64,000 bases of DNA, taken from contig JAJZLJ010000002.1 of assembly GCA_021850625.1 (NCBI GenBank), forward strand, positions 1-64,000, read 5' to 3'. The position numbers and the translations under genes were made by a program. Each line of letters starts with the position of its first letter. Position 1 is the first letter of the stretch. The notes below the pieces were generated by a model, which was not told the DNA's origin, did not search any database, and worked only from the letters and a program-made list of their open reading frames with translations. Shown in pieces: positions 29,100-38,172 of this stretch. This DNA is from Microcaldota archaeon. GTDB taxonomy: Archaea; Micrarchaeota; Micrarchaeia; Micrarchaeales; CABMGC01.

Positions 29100-29990
29100 T
29101 TGTATAAAGTTAATTGTGTTATGATGGGAAAAACTCTTGAAACTAAGAAAAAAATACTTAATATGCTAAAAGAAAGAAAGATGACTGTTGGAGAGATATC
29201 TAAAGAACTTGGACTTTCACATGCAACAGTTAGCCAACATATTTCTGAATTACAAAATGCAGGAGCAATTGAAAAAATAGATAATGAGCATTTCAAAAAA
29301 TTAAAGTACTATAAAGCTGGAGAAAACTCAAGTAGTATTTTATTAAAATATGCCATTGGTGCAGTAGTTATAATTGCTCTTCTTTCTGGAATAATTTATT
29401 TTTATTACTTGTCTGGAAGTGCAAATAAAAATATAAATAATGTAAATCTAACTACCGTTTCAAATACTATATCAAAAACAACAAATCTTGGAACACAAAT
29501 ATCAGTGAATAGCGCAGGTGCAGAGGCATGTCCATTTTTATTCTATAATTTAAACGGCACTATAAAAAACAGTATAGGCTTTAAAACATATTATCTGAAT
29601 ACTAGCTACGGAACTGTTCAAGACCTAATAATAAATAAAGGAGATATAGGCACATTATATGTTAATGAAACAATAACAAATGTACTAAATGAAAGCGATA
29701 GTAGCTTGTATAATAGAGAACATTATGTATATTTAAGCACAATGGACAACTCCTTTAATTATTCCAATACTGGAATAAATGTAAGCATTAATCCAGTGAA
29801 CTTCACTATAAGAAATAATGAAAGTTTAGGATTTGAGTTGAGTTTTTACATATCTCAAAATGCTATAAATCAGACCTATTGGCTACATATAGACGGGCCT
29901 TGTGGTGGAGGAGTAAAACCAAGCTTAATTACCATTGGAAATACTGCATATAGTGGAAATGTTACAATTCCAGTTGTTCCTTTTGCATAA
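29100..29990 (+). CDS. membrane-anchored ArsR-type winged HTH protein with exported domain
   Basis: ETKKKILNMLKERKMTVGEISKELGLSHATVSQHISELQNAGAIEK then one TM helix and an N-glycosylation-sequon-rich external region; first Met may be at 29121. Confidence 0.75.
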   Translation: MYKVNCVMMGKTLETKKKILNMLKERKMTVGEISKELGLSHATVSQHISELQNAGAIEKIDNEHFKKLKYYKAGENSSSILLKYAIGAVVIIALLSGIIYFYYLSGSANKNINNVNLTTVSNTISKTTNLGTQISVNSAGAEACPFLFYNLNGTIKNSIGFKTYYLNTSYGTVQDLIINKGDIGTLYVNETITNVLNESDSSLYNREHYVYLSTMDNSFNYSNTGINVSINPVNFTIRNNESLGFELSFYISQNAINQTYWLHIDGPCGGGVKPSLITIGNTAYSGNVTIPVVPFA

Positions 29991-30069
29991 TTATTTTTGT
30001 TTTTTTATTTTTAGGATTATTTTGTAAATATAGAACAAGCATAAAATTAAAATTGGGATTAATAAAAAT

Positions 30070-30141
30070 GCGAGCGCCGGGATTTGGACCCGGGCTCTTG
30101 CCTTGGCAAGGCAAAGTCCTACCAGGCTAGACTACGCTCGC
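30070..30141 (-). tRNA. tRNA-Gly(GCC)
   Basis: Minus strand GCGAGCG...GTCTAGCCTGGTAGGAC T TTGCC TTGCCAA GGCAA ... CCGGGTCCAAATCCCGG CGCTCGC; cloverleaf, anticodon GCC. Confidence 0.95.
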
Positions 30142-30166
30142 AATATTTAATTAACAATATTGTTTA

Positions 30167-30958
30167 TTGTTTAAAAATATAAACCTTTGCAAGTTAAAAG
30201 ATATATTCAAAGCATTTATAAAGATTTTTGAGTTATACATATTGGGCGATTTTATAAAAACAGAACATGTTACTACATTAATAGCAGTACTTGCCATATT
30301 AGTATTGGGGCTTGCATTGACAGTTGCGGTTATGTATCCTAATGGAACATCACAAAAAAATAATAATGGTATTGTGATAGTTACTGCATCTGGAACCAGT
30401 GAGCAGTACCCTGCACAAGGAGTAATTTATGTAGATGTGAATGGCACTGGAAATACTGAGCAGATAGCAACGGCGAATCTGTCTTTGAGCATGGCTAAAA
30501 TAAATAATACAGTTTTTTCGTATATAGGAAATAATTCAGAAAATATACAAACACAACAATATTATGTAAATAAGATTAAGAACACTAGTTTGTATCAAGT
30601 TAATGAATACGCTATGATTACTATTTTGAATTCGAGTAATATAAACAATGCAATTAGTGCATTGTCAAAAATAAATAATGTATATGTTACAAGTACAGAT
30701 GCACAATTCTCTAAACAACAAATTACAACAATGAGAAATCAGGCATTAACATACGCATTAGAAAATGCTACACAGCAGGCTATGATTCTTACTGATAATG
30801 CAAGTTTAACTCCAGAGAATATTACCGTTGGACAACTTCATTTCCAGATCTTTGCTGCTCCAGCAGTGCAGAGTCAAGGAATGTCTTCAAACCTGTTTTA
30901 CTATGGCAATCAGGAACTTACTGAGACAGTAACTGTAACATTTTCCAGAAATAACTAG
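30167..30958 (+). CDS. SIMPL domain (DUF541) exported protein
   Basis: N-terminal TM then VTASGTSEQYPAQGVIYVDVNG...TMRNQALTYALENATQQAMILTDNASLT...QELTETVTVTF; exact start uncertain. Confidence 0.7.
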   Translation: MFKNINLCKLKDIFKAFIKIFELYILGDFIKTEHVTTLIAVLAILVLGLALTVAVMYPNGTSQKNNNGIVIVTASGTSEQYPAQGVIYVDVNGTGNTEQIATANLSLSMAKINNTVFSYIGNNSENIQTQQYYVNKIKNTSLYQVNEYAMITILNSSNINNAISALSKINNVYVTSTDAQFSKQQITTMRNQALTYALENATQQAMILTDNASLTPENITVGQLHFQIFAAPAVQSQGMSSNLFYYGNQELTETVTVTFSRNN

Positions 30959-31048
30959 AGTTTAGATAGATTATAAAACAATAGAAATACTTTTATATCT
31001 TTCAAGTTAATATTAGATGGAATATATAATGCTTATTTGGTGTTTTAG

Positions 31049-31597
31049 ATGAAATTAAGGCCAGCAAGAACAATGAGATATATAAACAGTCAAGCATGGA
31101 GTAGATACTCGGTAAAAAAACCTAGAAAGAACTATGTAAAGGCGCTCCCTCACACAAGTCTTTTGATATTTAGAATGGGCGTTGAAAAAAATGATTATGA
31201 TATAGTACTTACGCTTAATACTGATCAATACATACAGTTAAGATCTAACGCTATTGAATCTGCACGATTAGTTGCAAACAAGCATTTAGAAAGAAATCTC
31301 CCAGGGCAGTACTTTTTTAGGATAGTTACATTTCCGCACATGGTGATTAGAGAAAAGAAAAGAGCAACTGGTGCAGGAGCAGACAGATTATCACAGGGTA
31401 TGTCTATGTCCTTTGGAAGGCCAGTTTCAGTAGCAGCAAGAATAAGAAAGGGTAAACCAATTCTTGAAGTACGATTAAAAGAGGCAAATAGAAATATAGG
31501 AAAGGAGGCGCTACATAGAGCAGCTGCTAAGCTTTCAGGATCTTACTCGATTGTTACTTCTGAATACAAAGTAGCAAACAATAATGTAACAAAGTAA
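31049..31597 (+). CDS. rpl10e: 50S ribosomal protein L10e (uL16)
   Basis: MKLRPARTMRYINSQAWSRYSVKKPRKNYVKALPH...GADRLSQGMSMSFGRPVSVAARI. Confidence 0.95.
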   Translation: MKLRPARTMRYINSQAWSRYSVKKPRKNYVKALPHTSLLIFRMGVEKNDYDIVLTLNTDQYIQLRSNAIESARLVANKHLERNLPGQYFFRIVTFPHMVIREKKRATGAGADRLSQGMSMSFGRPVSVAARIRKGKPILEVRLKEANRNIGKEALHRAAAKLSGSYSIVTSEYKVANNNVTK

Positions 31598-31800
31598 TTA
31601 TTTTGTATTACAAGTTCTAATGTAAATAATATTGGTTAATTAAAAGTTTGGAATCTTAAGAATAAAAATATTACAAAGAATAAATAGTTTTTATATCTCT
31701 TTTTTATTCATAGCAATAAATGAGAGTGCATTGTAAAATTATTTTCTATACTTACCAGCACCAATAAACAAGGTAGGATTTCCTGCCAACTATATTAAAA

Positions 31801-32349
31801 TTAATGTTTTACTTTTTTTGATTGTGTAGGGTTTATTTTATCTAGATTTTTCGCTACCTCATTAATCATGAGCTTAAGCCAAGGGGTGAACGACTCAGGA
31901 CTTTTCTTTATCTCATTTTTAAGTTCAGGGATCGAAATCCATTTCCACTCATATACCTCTTCAGAATTTAGCTTTGGAACACCATTGTAATTTCCAAACA
32001 CTATGTGATCGTACTCATTTTCTTTAAGGCCTTTTCCTACATCGGCTTGATATGGAAAATTAAATACTTCATAAAGTTCGCAGTCAAATCCCATCTCCTC
32101 TTTTAAACGTCTGTGGGCAGCATCAAGTGTAGTTTCATTTACACGTTGATGACTACAACAAGTATTAGACCAACAGCCAGGAGTATGATACTTAGAAAGA
32201 GCACGCCTCTGAAGCATTGTCTGGTTTTTATCATTAAATACAAAAATAGATAGTGCGCGATGCCATACACCGCCATTTTGATGCGCCTTTAGCTTTTCCA
32301 TAGTACCTATTTGATTATCCTCTGAATCTACTAGTATTACCTCTTCCAT
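31801..32349 (-). CDS. idi: isopentenyl-diphosphate delta-isomerase, type 1 (Nudix)
   Basis: VWHRALSIFVFN...TPGCWSNTCCSHQR...AAHRRLKEEMGFDCE...NEYDHIVFG; internal ATG at 32349. Confidence 0.92.
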   Translation of the reverse strand: MEEVILVDSEDNQIGTMEKLKAHQNGGVWHRALSIFVFNDKNQTMLQRRALSKYHTPGCWSNTCCSHQRVNETTLDAAHRRLKEEMGFDCELYEVFNFPYQADVGKGLKENEYDHIVFGNYNGVPKLNSEEVYEWKWISIPELKNEIKKSPESFTPWLKLMINEVAKNLDKINPTQSKKVKH

Positions 32350-32443
32350 AAAAACTACCGTTAACGTTAATATACAATATAAATATATATCTATAAATAT
32401 AAAGCTTTCAGTGTATAAGTCATTAGACGAAACAGTGTATTTT

Positions 32444-33379
32444 ATGAAAATACTTTTGCAATTTCCAGAAGGGCTTAAACAAGAAGCATTAAAGCATGCT
32501 AAGAAGCTCGAGCTTGAGGGTAATGAAGTTTTCATCTCAGCTTCGCCTACTTTTGGAGCTTGTGATCTTGCAATAGATGAGGCTAAGAACCTCGGCGCCG
32601 AGAAGCTCATACATTTTGGGCATGCTGAGTTCCACAAGGTAGACTTTAATGTTGAATATATAAGTTATAGCTACGATGCTCCACTAACACTTCTTCCTAA
32701 ATCGCTAGAAAAGCTTGAGCCATATCATAAGATAGGTCTTATGACAACTATACAGCACATACACCAGCTTGAAATGGTGAAGAGGTTTTATGAAGAGCAT
32801 GGAAAAGAAGTAATAATAGGAAAACCATACGGCTTTGCAAAAAAAGCAGGCCAGATACTTGGCTGTGATATAGGCAGTGCAGCAAGCATAGATAAAGAGG
32901 TTGAGGTTTTTGTATATTTTGGAGGTGGATTGTTTCATCCGTTAGGTGCTCTTTTACATACAAAAAAACCATTTCTTCTTGTAGAACCGTTTAATAATAC
33001 AATAGAATTTCTTGATAGATATCGTGAGATATATAATAAAAAAAGCAGAGGTAGAATACTCTCTAGCTTAGATGCTAAAAAAATAGGTATTTTAGTGAGT
33101 ACTAAAAATGGCCAACATAATATGAATCTTGCTAAGATACTTAAAAATAAACTTGAAGCGAATGGGCTTAGTGCAGCTATATTAGTTGCTAATACCTTTG
33201 ATTTTGACTCTATAAATAACATGATGGAGTTCGATGCCTTTGTAAATACTGCCTGTCCAAGAATTGCAATTGATGATACGGATAGAACAAGAAAACCTTT
33301 GTTAAGCGCCAATGAGATAATGGAGGTTATAAAGCTTAAAAAAGAGAGAGTAGAGCTGCAGAAAGAGCATTTGAGATAA
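32444..33379 (+). CDS. dph2: diphthamide biosynthesis enzyme Dph2 (radical SAM-like 4Fe-4S)
   Basis: ILLQFPEGLKQEA...SASPTFGACDLAIDEA...LIHFGHAEF...ILGCDIGSA...NTACPRIAIDD. Confidence 0.9.
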   Translation: MKILLQFPEGLKQEALKHAKKLELEGNEVFISASPTFGACDLAIDEAKNLGAEKLIHFGHAEFHKVDFNVEYISYSYDAPLTLLPKSLEKLEPYHKIGLMTTIQHIHQLEMVKRFYEEHGKEVIIGKPYGFAKKAGQILGCDIGSAASIDKEVEVFVYFGGGLFHPLGALLHTKKPFLLVEPFNNTIEFLDRYREIYNKKSRGRILSSLDAKKIGILVSTKNGQHNMNLAKILKNKLEANGLSAAILVANTFDFDSINNMMEFDAFVNTACPRIAIDDTDRTRKPLLSANEIMEVIKLKKERVELQKEHLR

Positions 33380-33430
33380 AACTGCTTGTTTATAGCTAAA
33401 GGTAGCTTGTCTTTAAGAGAAGAATCGAAT

Positions 33431-34063
33431 TTATACAGATTGTGCAGAGATCTGGCCTATCTCTGCTATAAAGGTCGCATTATTTTTAGGAACATGAAAA
33501 ACAGCCCAAAGATTCCCTTCTATCTTTATTCCACTGCCTGATTTTGGAGCAATAGCAGCAAGTGTTATGGTTATCTGCTCGCTGTTAGTTATGTTATTTA
33601 TAATTAATCCTTGCATACCAGGTATTGTGCCATTTTTTATTGTTGGAGCTGTAGTTAAATTAAGCAGATATAGCTGTGCTCTTGACCAAACGGGATATTG
33701 AGTTTCGCTGAACGTTAAAGTAAGATTTCCAGAGATACCTGATAATACCGGAGTGCTACATGTAAAACCACCATAAGGATCACAATTGGAAAAAAGAGTG
33801 CCGTTAATATGATTTGGAATTACACCATAATTATACCCCGGAGAGATAGCTCCAGAGCCTGCCGTCACAGTTGTAGTTCCAGCATTAACTATAAGGCCGC
33901 TAGAACTTGTAGTAGTGTTATTTGTTGAAGGTATAGCAGTTGATATGACTGAGGTAGGGCTTGTAATTTTTATTGACCCTATACCATTAGACTTTATGTA
34001 AAAATACATTATAACTACAAAGGCTAGAAGCACAAAGTAGGTAAGAATAGCTTTCTTATTCAT
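33431..34063 (-). CDS. exported/TM-anchored protein with pilin-like Cys-pair beta domain
   Basis: Single N-terminal TM; CDPYGGFTCSTPVL...LTLTFSE...GNLWAVFHV resembles the neighbouring pilin. Confidence 0.6.
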   Translation of the reverse strand: MNKKAILTYFVLLAFVVIMYFYIKSNGIGSIKITSPTSVISTAIPSTNNTTTSSSGLIVNAGTTTVTAGSGAISPGYNYGVIPNHINGTLFSNCDPYGGFTCSTPVLSGISGNLTLTFSETQYPVWSRAQLYLLNLTTAPTIKNGTIPGMQGLIINNITNSEQITITLAAIAPKSGSGIKIEGNLWAVFHVPKNNATFIAEIGQISAQSV

Positions 34064-34204
34064 CCAATCGTATTAAGAATAAACGAAAAGATATATAAAA
34101 TATAGAGAAAAGAAATAATTTTAACTATTTGAGTTATAGCGTTAATTATTTCGATAGTTTTTAGAAAAAATATAGAAAGAGTAGATTGAAAATAAAGCTC
34201 AAAA

Positions 34205-34245
34205 ATAAGAAATAACGGGTCAAAACGCCCGAAATAAAAATACCG
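34205..34245 (-). terminator. possible terminator downstream of pilin gene
   Basis: Minus strand CGGGCGTTTTGACCCG hairpin followed by TTATTTCTTATTTTTG. Confidence 0.35.
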
Positions 34246-34274
34246 TTTCTGCAGTAGATATTACTCTACAGCAA

Positions 34275-34790
34275 TTATGTTTGCTTTGCAGTTACTAATG
34301 CTAATTCTGCATACTGTTGTGTTCCTGCATTTGTATAAGTAAGCCATAATTGACCTGATATTGCAGAACCAACTGTTGGAGTTCCTGAACCGTCAGTTGG
34401 AACTGTAACAGAGTATGTAGAACCAGATACCATTGAAGTAGAACCAGTAACTATTTGATTAGCGGTTACACCTAATGCAGTTAATTCAGCTAATGTAGAA
34501 GTTTGTTGGAACTTTGCAAGATTTGAAGTATTTAAGAAATATACATTTGCGTTAGTGTAAGACTGTCCTGAACTTTGGCCAATTGTTACAATTATATTTT
34601 GACCAACGTATACTGGGTTTTGACATATAAAGCCAGACTGTGCTACACAAGAAGTAGGCAGTGTAGATCCTCCAAAGATTCCCAATTCAAAAAGTGCTAC
34701 TAGAACTATAGCTATGATCAATATGGCCCAGCCATATGTCATAAGATATTCCATAGCGCTTTGTCCTTTTAATAATTTCATGGTTACCAC
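34275..34790 (-). CDS. class III signal peptide (type IV pilin-like) protein
   Basis: LLKGQSAMEYLMTYGWAILIIAIVLVALFELGIFGG = class III signal peptide; likely start at the second Met. Confidence 0.8.
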   Translation of the reverse strand: MVTMKLLKGQSAMEYLMTYGWAILIIAIVLVALFELGIFGGSTLPTSCVAQSGFICQNPVYVGQNIIVTIGQSSGQSYTNANVYFLNTSNLAKFQQTSTLAELTALGVTANQIVTGSTSMVSGSTYSVTVPTDGSGTPTVGSAISGQLWLTYTNAGTQQYAELALVTAKQT

Positions 34791-34820
34791 TTTAATATTT
34801 TATAGAAGTATAATGAAAGT

Positions 34821-34840
34821 AATATATATAAAGCTTTCTA
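34821..34840 (-). promoter_or_regulatory. BRE/TATA promoter of the pilin gene
   Basis: Minus strand GAAAGCTTTATATATATT about 35-45 nt upstream of the pilin start. Confidence 0.6.
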
Positions 34841-34872
34841 CTACGAGTTGTGTAAGGATTTGACAATAATTA

Positions 34873-34900
34873 ATGCTTAATTAAGTATGCTTAATTAAGT
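34873..34900. repeat. tandem palindromic 14-bp repeat (candidate operator)
   Basis: Exact ATGCTTAATTAAGT x2, each with palindrome CTTAATTAAG, upstream of the pilin promoter. Confidence 0.6.
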
Positions 34901-34958
34901 ATTTTAGTTATTCGTATAAGATTTTCTTTTGCTTTCCGTTATTAATTTTTACAGTAAT

Positions 34959-36449
34959 TTACAATATAAAAAACCATGGAATGAATAGAATTATGAAGAT
35001 GATCACAGTTATTATAGAAAATAATGTTAATGTTTTTGGATTTTTTATGAGATTCTTGTAAATTCTCCATCCATCAAATCCAGGAAATGGAAGAAGATTT
35101 ACTACTGCGATAAGGAAGTTAAGTATAAGTGAAAGGGTCAGAAATTGGAATATGAATAATGCAATAGAATAGTATAGTCCTGATTTTATTGCTGTTATAC
35201 TAGTTATGAATACACCTATCTTGCCGCTTGAGTTAGCAGTAAGTGAATAGGTGGAAGAGTTGGTAGTTACTACAACTTTAGAAAATGGTTTGTCCGCACT
35301 TGCAACTGACTCTAAAGAGGAGATATTTTTCACTGTTACCCCATTCCACTGTTCGATTATAGAGCCTGGAGTTATCACATTATATGATGGAGAACCAACA
35401 TTTACGCTAGAGATTTGTAGAGAGGTTGTTGAGATGTTAGGAGTAATATATGTAAAGAAAATTAAAGTTAATATGAAAAATATAAAGGTGAATAAGAAGT
35501 TTGCTGAAATTCCTGCTATAAACATATTATTTTGTTTGTACTTTTCAATCTTGCTTAGATGTTTTTCATCGGGCTCTACAAAGGCACCCAGTGGAAGTAC
35601 ACCAAAAAGAACCAGACCTACTTTTTTAATCTTCACTTTATAAACACGCGATAAGATTCCATGAGAAAACTCGTGCACTATCAATATAACTGCAAGGGAA
35701 AGCACCCCTGCGAAAAGAGGCAATGTTATTCCGGGAATTGCTGGAACTAACGCCGGAGTTGCTGTTGATAATGGGGTATAATTAGGCGAAGATGCAGCAA
35801 TAGATGCGGCTACTGAAAATACACCAGATATTACCTGCCATGCACCTATTAAAAGCGAGGCAAAGATAAAGAAGAAAAAACCCCCAATAAGTACTGCTGC
35901 AAGCAAGACATATCCAACTATGCTTATCTGCGAGACTCCAGAAGCTTGCGTGGATAAAGTACTCGAAAGATTAGGTATGTAAATAAACTGTAATGCTAAA
36001 ATAAAATATGGATATATAAGAAGTATTAATACAATTATTGAAGCTAGTCCTAACACCAAAGCTTTTTTTGAGATTCTTTTTGGAAATAGAAAATAGGATA
36101 ATACGCCAAAGCTAAGTACCATTCCCCATTCTGAGAGAAAAATCCAAAATTGCTTTTTATGATCAGATAATTTTTCTATAATTCCTATACCGGCTTTTCC
36201 GCCATAGATGTATAGACCATAATTGCCTTGTAGAGAATTTATTCTAGCAAGCAAAATACCCACTATAAAGAGACTTAGTATACCAATTACAAAACGTATT
36301 AATATAGAGTAAGAAGCCAGATATAGACTTGTAAGCAAGAAAAACTCAGCTATTATAAAAACTAACGTCAACATATGTTTGGTATTTTTCTGCAATGAAA
36401 GCTTTTTATTGTTTTTTTCTATTATTTTTTTTGGAGGTTTGCTTGGCAT
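34959..36449 (-). CDS. M50 family site-2 protease with PDZ-like segment
   Basis: VIL.IVHEFSHGILSRV (HExxH) and NLLPFPGFDGWRI; multiple TM helices. Confidence 0.88.
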   Translation of the reverse strand: MPSKPPKKIIEKNNKKLSLQKNTKHMLTLVFIIAEFFLLTSLYLASYSILIRFVIGILSLFIVGILLARINSLQGNYGLYIYGGKAGIGIIEKLSDHKKQFWIFLSEWGMVLSFGVLSYFLFPKRISKKALVLGLASIIVLILLIYPYFILALQFIYIPNLSSTLSTQASGVSQISIVGYVLLAAVLIGGFFFFIFASLLIGAWQVISGVFSVAASIAASSPNYTPLSTATPALVPAIPGITLPLFAGVLSLAVILIVHEFSHGILSRVYKVKIKKVGLVLFGVLPLGAFVEPDEKHLSKIEKYKQNNMFIAGISANFLFTFIFFILTLIFFTYITPNISTTSLQISSVNVGSPSYNVITPGSIIEQWNGVTVKNISSLESVASADKPFSKVVVTTNSSTYSLTANSSGKIGVFITSITAIKSGLYYSIALFIFQFLTLSLILNFLIAVVNLLPFPGFDGWRIYKNLIKNPKTLTLFSIITVIIFIILFIPWFFIL

Positions 36450-36494
36450 GAGTAAAGATTAGCTACAAATATATTTATAAGTTCACTGCTTTAT

Positions 36495-36959
36495 ATGATG
36501 GGTCATTGTATGTATGATTGTGAGATCTGTGGCAAAAAAACCAAGTCGTTGTATATAATAGATGTTGAGGGTGCTGAGCTTACAACATGTATGAATTGTG
36601 CCGAAGGAAAAAATATAGTAGAAATTATTGAGGAAGAAAGCCCAAAAATAGGAGTTAGAACAACTCAAAAAACCGAAGAAAGTTCCATAGAGGTAATTGA
36701 TAATTATGGGGAAGTTATACGCTCTGCGAGAGAAAAACTAGGAGTGCCGATGAAGGTTCTTGCTGAAATGATAAATGAAAAGGAAAGCATGCTTAATAGA
36801 ATAGAACATGGAAAGTTGCTACCTAATGATAAAGTTGTGCAAAAACTTGAGAAAAATCTAGGTATAAAATTAACTACAAGCATTGAAAAAGGATCACATC
36901 TTCAAAACAAAGGCAATGATGCACCAGTAACATTGGGCGATGCTGCTGTTAAAAAATAG
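36495..36959 (+). CDS. multiprotein bridging factor 1-like (zinc ribbon + HTH_3)
   Basis: CEICGKK...CMNCAEGK and YGEVIRSAREKLGVPMKVLAEMINEKESMLNRIEHGKLLP. Confidence 0.85.
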   Translation: MMGHCMYDCEICGKKTKSLYIIDVEGAELTTCMNCAEGKNIVEIIEEESPKIGVRTTQKTEESSIEVIDNYGEVIRSAREKLGVPMKVLAEMINEKESMLNRIEHGKLLPNDKVVQKLEKNLGIKLTTSIEKGSHLQNKGNDAPVTLGDAAVKK

Positions 36960-36977
36960 GCATACAACAGTGATTAT

Positions 36978-38036
36978 GTGGCAGTAGACATTGCAAAGCT
37001 TGTTGCCGAAATAAAAAGAGGCATTAGCTTTGAAGAACTGTCAGGAAAAACTATTGTCATAGACGCATATAACACAATATACCAATTCTTATCTATAATA
37101 AGGCAGCCTGACGGAACTCCACTTACTGATTCTAAAAATAGGGTGACCAGCCATCTTTCAGGACTTCTTTATAGAACCATAAATTTAATAGAAAATGATA
37201 TACGGCCAGTTTATATCTTCGATGGTATTCCATCTGTCTTAAAACAGAGAACCATAGATGCTCGCATTAAAAAAAGAAATGATGCACTAGTCGCGTGGAA
37301 TAAAGCAAAAGAAGAAGGCATGCTTGAAAGTGCAAGATCACATGCAATGGCCAGTACAAGAATAACACGAGAAATTGTCGATGGAGCAAAGGCTCTTCTT
37401 GAATATATGGGAATACCATACATACAAGCGCCTGGAGAAGGTGAGGCGCAAGGAGCTGTAATGACCAAAAATAATTTAGCTTATGCTTCAGCATCGCAGG
37501 ATTATGATTCATTTCTTTTTGGAGCTAGTGGAATAGTAAGAAATCTTACTATAACAGGAAGAAGAAAACTTCCAATGAAAAATGTTTATATAAATATAGA
37601 ACCTGAATTTGCCACTACCGAGGAACTTTTAAATAAATTTCAAATAACACAAAGGCAACTTATAATGATAGGTGCTCTTATAGGTACAGACTTTAATACT
37701 GGAATAACGAAAGTCGGTCCTAAAACTGCACTTAAATTAGTAAAAGAGTATGATACTATAGAAAAACTCGAGAGGGGTATAAAAGAAAAGTATAACGAGG
37801 AATTTGATGTTCCATTGATTGAGGTAGTAGAACTTTTTGAAAAGCCAGATGTTAAAACATTTACACAGAAAGAATTTGATGATTTAATAAAGAAATTTAA
37901 GCCGGACAAAGAAAAAATTATAAAATTTATGTGTGATGAACATGAGTTTTCTGCCGAGAGAATTGAAAATTCAATCAAAAAACTTTTAGATAGCAGAAAT
38001 ATGGGCAACCAAAAAGGTATAAATAATTGGATGTAG
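36978..38036 (+). CDS. fen: flap endonuclease 1
   Basis: TIVIDAYNTIYQFLSIIRQPDGTPL...RPVYIFDGIP...GIPYIQAPGEGEAQGA...SQDYDSFLFGA...GTDFNTGITKVGPKTALKL. Confidence 0.95.
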   Translation: MAVDIAKLVAEIKRGISFEELSGKTIVIDAYNTIYQFLSIIRQPDGTPLTDSKNRVTSHLSGLLYRTINLIENDIRPVYIFDGIPSVLKQRTIDARIKKRNDALVAWNKAKEEGMLESARSHAMASTRITREIVDGAKALLEYMGIPYIQAPGEGEAQGAVMTKNNLAYASASQDYDSFLFGASGIVRNLTITGRRKLPMKNVYINIEPEFATTEELLNKFQITQRQLIMIGALIGTDFNTGITKVGPKTALKLVKEYDTIEKLERGIKEKYNEEFDVPLIEVVELFEKPDVKTFTQKEFDDLIKKFKPDKEKIIKFMCDEHEFSAERIENSIKKLLDSRNMGNQKGINNWM

Positions 38037-38052
38037 AAAAGATAATGATTTT

Positions 38053-38172
38053 ATGCAAAAGACTGTAAGTAAAAAAACAAGAAGGGTAGGAAAAAAATAC
38101 AGAAAAATGAACTCAATAAACAAGTTAAAAAAACGAAGCAGAAAGCTTATGAAGAGAACAAGGGCAAGGTAA
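38053..38172 (+). CDS. putative 39-aa highly basic protein
   Basis: ATG...TAA: MQKTVSKKTRRVGKKYRKMNSINKLKKRSRKLMKRTRAR; below the ORF-track cutoff; directly downstream of fen. Confidence 0.45.
   Translation: MQKTVSKKTRRVGKKYRKMNSINKLKKRSRKLMKRTRAR

Noticed and set aside
30230-30270. Possible ATA start (ATA AAA ACA GAA CAT) for the SIMPL-domain gene
   Set aside because: Upstream TTG/ATG options exist and no GGTG-N5 spacing is present.
31760-31800. Hairpin GGTAGG-ATTT-CCTGCC downstream of idi
   Set aside because: Short 6-bp stem with a G-U pair; not separable from chance or a weak terminator.
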